Shown here in pieces: positions 40,563 through 44,778 of a stretch of DNA of 44,778 nucleotides (within the stretch, counting starts at the first letter, position 1; each line of letters opens with the position of its first letter). The position numbers and the translations under genes are program-made. Origin of the DNA: an uncultured Ideonella sp. (GTDB lineage: Bacteria; Pseudomonadota; Gammaproteobacteria; Burkholderiales; Burkholderiaceae); assembly GCA_946479475.1 (NCBI GenBank), contig CAMLGG010000008.1, positions 1 to 44,778 of the forward strand. Direction: 5' to 3'. The notes under the pieces are model-generated. The model searched no databases. It had not been told where the DNA came from and saw nothing but the letters and a program-made list of their open reading frames with translations.

Positions 40563-42912
40563 CGTCAGCGCTCGTGCGCACCGATTCGATGGCGCGCAGC
40601 AGCGCCTCGGGCGTCGCAGGGGCGGTCAACGCCGGCTGGCAACCCGGCGTGCCGGCCGCGGCCACTGCCTCGCGCAAGGCCAGGAAGACCGAGAAGGCCA
40701 GCAGCAGGGGCGGCTCGCCGACGGCCTTGCTGCGATGGATGCTGTCCTCGGCATTGCGGTTCGCATACAGCTTGACGTGGAAGGCCTCGGGCACGTCGTT
40801 GGCGGTCGGGATCTTGTAGGTCGACGGAGCATGGGTGAGCAGGGCGCCCGTCTTCGGGTGCCAGACGAGCTCCTCGCTGGTCAGCCAGCCCATGCCCTGC
40901 ACGAAGCCACCTTCGATCTGGCCGATGTCGATGGCCGGGTTGAGGGAGGCGCCGACGTCGTGCAGCAGGTCCGCGCGCAGCAGCTTCCACTCGCCGGTGA
41001 GCGTGTCCAGCAGCACCTCGCTCGCCGCGGCGCCGTAGGCGAAGTAGTAGAAGGGACGGCCGGTCAGCGTCGCGCGGTCCCAGTGCAGGCCGGGCGTGGC
41101 ATAGAAGCCGTCGGACCAGAGCTGGACCCGCGCCTGGTAGGCCAAGGTCACCAGCTCGTCGAAGGCCATGGCCAGGCCGTCGGGCGCGCGCACCTGGCCG
41201 CCTTCGAAGCGCAACTCGTCCGGCTCCGCGCCCATGCGCGGCGAAGCGAACGCGGCCAGGCGCTCGCGGATCTGCCGGGCCGCATCCTGCGCGGCCTTGC
41301 CGTTGAGGTCCGACCCGGTCGACGCGGCAGTGGCCGAGGTGTTCGCGACCTTGCTGGTGTCGGTCGCGGTGCAGCGCACGCGCGCCAGCGGCAGGCCGAG
41401 TTCATGCGCGACGACCTGCGCCACCTTGGTGTTCAGGCCCTGGCCCATCTCGGTGCCGCCGTGGTTCACCAGCACCGAGCCGTCGAGGTAGACGTGGACC
41501 AGCGCGCCCGCCTGGTTGAAGTGGTTGACATTGAACGAGATGCCGAACTTCACCGGCGTGAGCGCCAGGCCCTTCTTCAGCACGGGGCTCGCGGCGTTGA
41601 ACAGCTCGGCTTCGCGGCGGCGGGCCGCGTAGTCGGCAGTCCTGACGAGCTCCCCGGCCAGCGGCGCGATCACGTTGTCCTGCACCGTCTGCAGGTAGGG
41701 CGTGACGTTGCGCTCTTCGGTGCCGTACCAGTTCGCGCGCCGCACCTCGAACGGGTCGCGGCCCAGATGCCGCGCGATCGAATCCAGCACCACCTCGGTC
41801 ACCAGCCCGCCCTGCGGGCCGCCGAAGCCGCGGAAGGCGGTGTTGCTCTGCGTGTTGGTGCGCGGCAGGTAGCCGTGGATGGCGACCTCGGGCAGCCAGT
41901 AGGCGTTGTCGACGTGGCAGATGGCGCGCGTCATCACCGGCGGCGAGAGGTCGGCCGAATGGCCGGCATGGCCGAGCAGCGTGACCTCGTAGCCGAGCAC
42001 GCGGCCTTCGTCGTCGAAGCCGACCTCCCAGTCGTACTCGAAGCCGTGCCTGCGGCCCGTGATCATGAAGTCGTCGTCGCGGTCGGGCCGCAGCTTGACG
42101 GGGCGGTTCAGGCGCTTCGCCGCCAGCGCGGCCACGCAGGCGAAGAGGGCCGACTGCGACTCCTTGCCGCCGAACCCGCCGCCCATGCGGCGGCATTCGA
42201 CGAGTACCTGATGCGCGGCCAGTCCCAGCGCGTGCGCGACCACCGCCTGCATCTCGCTCGGGTGCTGGGTGGAGCAGTGGATCTTCAGCCCGCCATCGTC
42301 CTGCGGCAGGACATACGAGATCTGGCCTTCGAGGTAGAACTGCTCCTGGCCGCCCACGCTGAAGCTGCCCGACAGCCGGTGCGGCGCGGCGGCGATGGCG
42401 CGCTTCACGCCGGCCTCGCCATCGCCGGACTGGCTGCGCGCGAGGTGCATGGGCGGGACGACGTAGTCGCCCTTCGCGTGGGCCTCGCGCACCGAGAGCA
42501 CCGCGGGCCGCTCCTCGACTCGCAGCACCTGCCTGGCCTGGGCCGCGGCGCGCCGGGCGGCCTCGCGCGTCTCGGCGATCACCGCGAACACCGGCTGGCC
42601 GAGGTGGCGCAGCTCGCCGTCCGCGAGGATGGGGTCGTCGTGCACGATCGGGCCGCAGTCGTTGGGGCCCGGGATGTCGGCCGCGGTGAACACCGCCACG
42701 ACGCCCGGCTCGCGCCGCAGAGCCTCGGTGTCTATCGAAAGCAATCGCCCGCACGCGACCGGCGAAAGCCCGAGGGCCGCGTGCAGCGTGCCGGCGAGCT
42801 CGGGAAGGTCGTCGACGTAGGCGGCGCGGCCGCTCACGTGCAATGCGGCGGATTCGTGTGGCAGCGCGGCGCCGACGACAGGGCCGGCCGGGCGGGGCGG
42901 GGTCATTTCCAT
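40555..42912 (-). CDS. xdhB: Xanthine dehydrogenase, molybdopterin-binding subunit XdhB
   Basis: The 785-residue large subunit begins with VGAALPHESAALHVSGRAAYVDDLPE (in segments), typical of XdhB. Cofactor and active-site motifs include GQEQFYLEGQ, RRMGGGFGGKESQ, FRGFGGPQGGLVTE with the substrate arginine region, GTEMGQGLNTKVAQ and, near the C-terminus, KAVGEPPLLLA, whose glutamate is the catalytic base. It hydroxylates hypoxanthine and xanthine at the molybdenum centre to give urate, the substrate of PuuD. It lies 19 bases after xdhA with GAGGAA as ribosome binding site. Confidence 0.94.
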   Translation of the reverse strand: MEMTPPRPAGPVVGAALPHESAALHVSGRAAYVDDLPELAGTLHAALGLSPVACGRLLSIDTEALRREPGVVAVFTAADIPGPNDCGPIVHDDPILADGELRHLGQPVFAVIAETREAARRAAAQARQVLRVEERPAVLSVREAHAKGDYVVPPMHLARSQSGDGEAGVKRAIAAAPHRLSGSFSVGGQEQFYLEGQISYVLPQDDGGLKIHCSTQHPSEMQAVVAHALGLAAHQVLVECRRMGGGFGGKESQSALFACVAALAAKRLNRPVKLRPDRDDDFMITGRRHGFEYDWEVGFDDEGRVLGYEVTLLGHAGHSADLSPPVMTRAICHVDNAYWLPEVAIHGYLPRTNTQSNTAFRGFGGPQGGLVTEVVLDSIARHLGRDPFEVRRANWYGTEERNVTPYLQTVQDNVIAPLAGELVRTADYAARRREAELFNAASPVLKKGLALTPVKFGISFNVNHFNQAGALVHVYLDGSVLVNHGGTEMGQGLNTKVAQVVAHELGLPLARVRCTATDTSKVANTSATAASTGSDLNGKAAQDAARQIRERLAAFASPRMGAEPDELRFEGGQVRAPDGLAMAFDELVTLAYQARVQLWSDGFYATPGLHWDRATLTGRPFYYFAYGAAASEVLLDTLTGEWKLLRADLLHDVGASLNPAIDIGQIEGGFVQGMGWLTSEELVWHPKTGALLTHAPSTYKIPTANDVPEAFHVKLYANRNAEDSIHRSKAVGEPPLLLAFSVFLALREAVAAAGTPGCQPALTAPATPEALLRAIESVRTSADDA

Positions 42913-42931
42913 CGCTGTTCCTCGCGGCCTT

Positions 42932-44491
42932 TCAGGCGAACACGCGCAGCTCGTGCAGGGGCAGCGGGTGCTGCGTCCGGGTGGACAGCCACAAGCGCTC
43001 CAGCAGGGCCGCGGCGGCCTGCCGACGGTACGCAGCGCTCGCCCTCAGGTCACTCAGCGGGGTGAAGTCAGCGGCCAGGGCCGCCTGTGCCTGGCGCAGC
43101 GCGGCTTCGGTCCAGGGCTGGCCGACGATCGCGGCCTCTGCGGCCGCCGCGCGCTTGACGATGGCCGCCATGCCGCCGAAGGCCAGCCGCGCTTCGGCCA
43201 CCTTTTCGCCATCGAGCCGCAAGGCGAAGCCGGCGCTGACGGCGGAGATGTCGCAGTCGAAGCGCTTCGAGAGCTTGTGCGCCTGCACGTGCCAGGTGCC
43301 GAGCAGAGCCGGCTCTGCCGGGCTGCTCGACCCCCCTCGGGGGGCGGGGCGGGCTGTCGGCCCGCGCCTCGGGGCATCGTCCGGCAGGGGCACCGAAACC
43401 GCCTCGATGAACTCGCCGGGCTGCAGGCGGTTCTTCATGTAGTCGACGTAGAACTCTTCCAGCGCCATCTCTCGCGAGGCCTCGCCGCGCCTGAGCGAAA
43501 GGCTGGCACCGAGGGCGATCAGCACCGGCGCCGTGTCGCCGATGGGCGAGCCGTTGGCCAGGTTGCCCACCAGCGTGCCGGCGTGGCGGACCGGCGGCCC
43601 CGCGAAGCGGCGGTGCATCTCGTCCAGCGCCGGCCAGCGCCGGACGAGGGCGGCCCAGCCGTCGTCCAGCGTCACGGCGGCGCCGATGCGAAGCCGGCCG
43701 TCGGCCTCCGCGAGGCCGCGCAGCTCCTTGACGTCGCCGAGGTAGATCAGCTGCGGCAGGCGGCGGAACTGCTTGCTGACCCACAGGCCGATGTCGGTGG
43801 CGCCGGCCAGCAGGGTGGCTTCGGGATGCGCTGCGCGGCGCGCCGCCAGCTCGTCCAGCCTGCGCGGTGCGGCAAAGCCTTCGACCGTTGCCGGCGGCGA
43901 CTCGCGCAAGGCGCGCAGTTGATCGGCGATGCCGGCCAGCGGCAGCCGCGGACCGGGCAGGGTGTTCATCGCGAGGCCGGCCTCCAGGATGGGCCGGTAG
44001 CCGGTGCAGCGGCACAGGTTGCCCGCCAGCTCGTCGGCGAGCTCGTCGCGGGTGGGCGCGGTGCCGGCCACCGCATGCCGCTCGTGGCAGACGGCCAGCG
44101 AGACGGCGAAGCCCGGCGTGCAGAAGCCGCACTGCGAGCCATGGTGCTCGACGAGCGCGCGCTGGGCAGGATGGAGTTCATCGCCCGCCGCCAGGTCCTC
44201 CACCGTCAGCAGCGCCTTGCCGTGCAGCGTGGGCAGGAAGCGGATGCAGGCGTTCACCGGCCGCAGGGCCAGACCTTCGGCCCGCACGGCCCGGCTGGGC
44301 TCGGGCACGTCCTCGTCGAGCTCGGCCACGATCACCGTGCAGGCACCGCAATCGCCCTCGGCACATCCCTCCTTGCTGCCGCAGGCCCGTGCGTCTTCGC
44401 GCAGCCACTGCAGCACGCTGCGGGTGGCGTCGCGGGCGGCCACTTCGACGGGCCGGCCACGAAAGACGAAGCGGATGGGGTGTTCGGTCAT
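42932..44491 (-). CDS. xdhA: Xanthine dehydrogenase small subunit XdhA (2Fe-2S and FAD)
   Basis: The 519-residue subunit has a plant-type 2Fe-2S cluster (Cys37, Cys43, Cys48, Cys51 in CGSKEGCAEGDCGAC), a second cluster with SQCGFCTPGF and NLCRCTGYRPI, then the FAD domain with LLAGATDIGLWV and HAGTLVGNLANGSPIGDTAP and a C-terminal CO-dehydrogenase-flavoprotein domain. It takes electrons from XdhB and passes them to NAD+. An extra segment of about 25 residues after VSVPLPDD, rich in Pro, Arg and Gly, interrupts the domain before LGTWHVQAHKLSKRFD; it is encoded by the palindromic element at 43301-43345. The ATG at 44491 is chosen over one 33 codons upstream that would add an arginine-rich stretch. 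Confidence 0.92.
   Translation of the reverse strand: MTEHPIRFVFRGRPVEVAARDATRSVLQWLREDARACGSKEGCAEGDCGACTVIVAELDEDVPEPSRAVRAEGLALRPVNACIRFLPTLHGKALLTVEDLAAGDELHPAQRALVEHHGSQCGFCTPGFAVSLAVCHERHAVAGTAPTRDELADELAGNLCRCTGYRPILEAGLAMNTLPGPRLPLAGIADQLRALRESPPATVEGFAAPRRLDELAARRAAHPEATLLAGATDIGLWVSKQFRRLPQLIYLGDVKELRGLAEADGRLRIGAAVTLDDGWAALVRRWPALDEMHRRFAGPPVRHAGTLVGNLANGSPIGDTAPVLIALGASLSLRRGEASREMALEEFYVDYMKNRLQPGEFIEAVSVPLPDDAPRRGPTARPAPRGGSSSPAEPALLGTWHVQAHKLSKRFDCDISAVSAGFALRLDGEKVAEARLAFGGMAAIVKRAAAAEAAIVGQPWTEAALRQAQAALAADFTPLSDLRASAAYRRQAAAALLERLWLSTRTQHPLPLHELRVFA
43301..43345. repeat. Palindromic element inside xdhA (copy 2)
   Basis: A 45-base stretch with the hairpins GAGCAGAGCC/GGCTCTGC at about 43301-43318 and CCCCCC/GGGGGG at about 43331-43344. 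It aligns with 16195-16242 with one 3-base gap and is translated in the same strand and frame (PAPRGGSSSPAEP). GC-rich inverted repeats continue to about 43375. The element lies where other XdhA proteins have a short loop. Confidence 0.65.
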
Positions 44492-44586
44492 CGGCGCGAA
44501 AGGGCAGGGGAGCGCAAGGACACTGCCACGCCGGGCGCTCCGGGCCAAGCGGGTTCGCCCGAACGTACGCCCAAACCTCGGGTGCG

Positions 44587-44612
44587 GCATGCTTGCAGGC
44601 GCATGGCTTGCA
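44587..44612. promoter_or_regulatory. Direct repeats GCATGCTTGCA / GCATGGCTTGCA, candidate LysR site
   Basis: Two nearly identical 11-12-base units (44587-44597 and 44601-44612) lie in tandem 14 bases apart in the 134-base divergent gap between xdhA and the LysR-type gene, 14 bases before its start. LysR regulators usually bind next to their own divergent promoter; these repeats are the best candidate I see, though the classical T-N11-A dyad is not obvious. Confidence 0.35.
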
Positions 44613-44625
44613 TATGGTGTGCCTT

Positions 44626-44778
44626 ATGTCGACTTCCCCGCCTTTGACGAACATCGACCTCCATTTGGTGAGGGTCTTGTCCACCGTGATCTCCGAGCGC
44701 AGCGTCTCGCGTGCCGCCATGCGGCTGGGCAGCACCCAGCCGCAGGTGAGCAGCCAGCTCAAGCGCCTGCGCTCGCTG
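44626..44778 (+). CDS. LysR-family transcriptional regulator, 5' part only
   Basis: The ATG at 44626 opens a frame running to the window edge (51 residues). It reads NIDLHLVRVLSTVISERSVS, then RAAMRLGSTQPQVSSQLKRL, the N-terminal winged helix of LysR proteins with L/F-x-x-V, S-x-x-x-A-A-x-x-L and Q-x-x-x-S-x-x-x-x-x-L in order. The effector domain is beyond the window. It is divergent from xdhA and therefore a good candidate for its regulator. Confidence 0.8.
   Translation, partial: MSTSPPLTNIDLHLVRVLSTVISERSVSRAAMRLGSTQPQVSSQLKRLRSL

Noticed and set aside
40045..43065. A plus-strand open frame of about 1000 codons opposite xdhB
   Set aside because: Antisense to xdhB/xdhC, which carry all family motifs; no ribosome binding site and no recognisable domain.

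Overview
The window is a very GC-rich, densely packed stretch of a betaproteobacterial chromosome. Its gene content points to Burkholderiales, probably the Rubrivivax/Leptothrix/Caldimonas neighbourhood: a BadF-type GlcNAc kinase operon, urate hydroxylase PuuD with a fused UraD-AllC, a DUF1631-type protein, and GC-rich palindromic repeats of a kind I associate with that group. The placement is inferred from gene content, not from a marker gene. I see no rRNA, tRNA, CRISPR array or intact transposon.

Layout. (1) 1-6468 holds small housekeeping and membrane genes: a 70-aa protein, DoxX, a ribbon-helix-helix-like protein behind two tandem 8-bp boxes, a membrane protein fused in frame to diacylglycerol kinase DgkA, two small proteins, an outer-membrane 'transporter'-type barrel, an HDOD protein and a ferric-reductase-like flavohaem protein. 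(2) 6482-15161, minus strand, is a complete N-acetylglucosamine operon, transcribed as kinase, GntR regulator, nagA, SIS-type deaminase, GH3 hexosaminidase, AmpG-like MFS transporter, GH16-like enzyme, nagX. It starts from a clear promoter (TTGACT, 17 nt, TATAGT) overlapped by a TGGT/ACCA operator, with a second perfect 16-bp palindrome upstream. (3) 15316-24611 is purine-ring catabolism. One arm runs leftward: GntR/FadR regulator, puuE allantoinase, fused UraD-AllC, an M20 hydrolase, then a DUF1631-type gene and a lone ureD. The other arm runs rightward: hydroxyisourate hydrolase and puuD. A perfect palindrome lies between the arms. Xanthine dehydrogenase (xdhA, xdhB, xdhC) lies 15 kb away at 39765-44491, beside a divergent LysR gene cut by the window end. 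Together these convert hypoxanthine/xanthine to urate, then allantoin, allantoate and ureidoglycolate.

(4) 24779-29266 encodes a 1495-residue lipoprotein joining a galactose/glyoxal-oxidase-type copper-radical propeller (all key residues visible) to Ig-like and PKD domains, a YVTN propeller, a di-haem cytochrome c peroxidase-like module and a PA14 domain. This is the most unusual gene here: an H2O2-producing type of oxidase linked to an H2O2-consuming type of peroxidase. (5) 29273-33755 holds a large hybrid histidine kinase, then a hemerythrin gene divergent from a Crp/Fnr regulator around an FNR-type box. (6) 33985-38765 looks like an accessory patch: an RTX repeat protein, a truncated and frameshifted FrnE/DsbA-like pseudogene (36372-36793), an NmrA-like oxidoreductase, and azoR divergent from an HxlR regulator. 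(7) A TauE-type permease at 38865-39653 precedes the xdh genes.

A second notable observation is a palindromic repeat read in the same strand and frame inside two unrelated proteins, the UreD N-terminus and the XdhA FAD domain.
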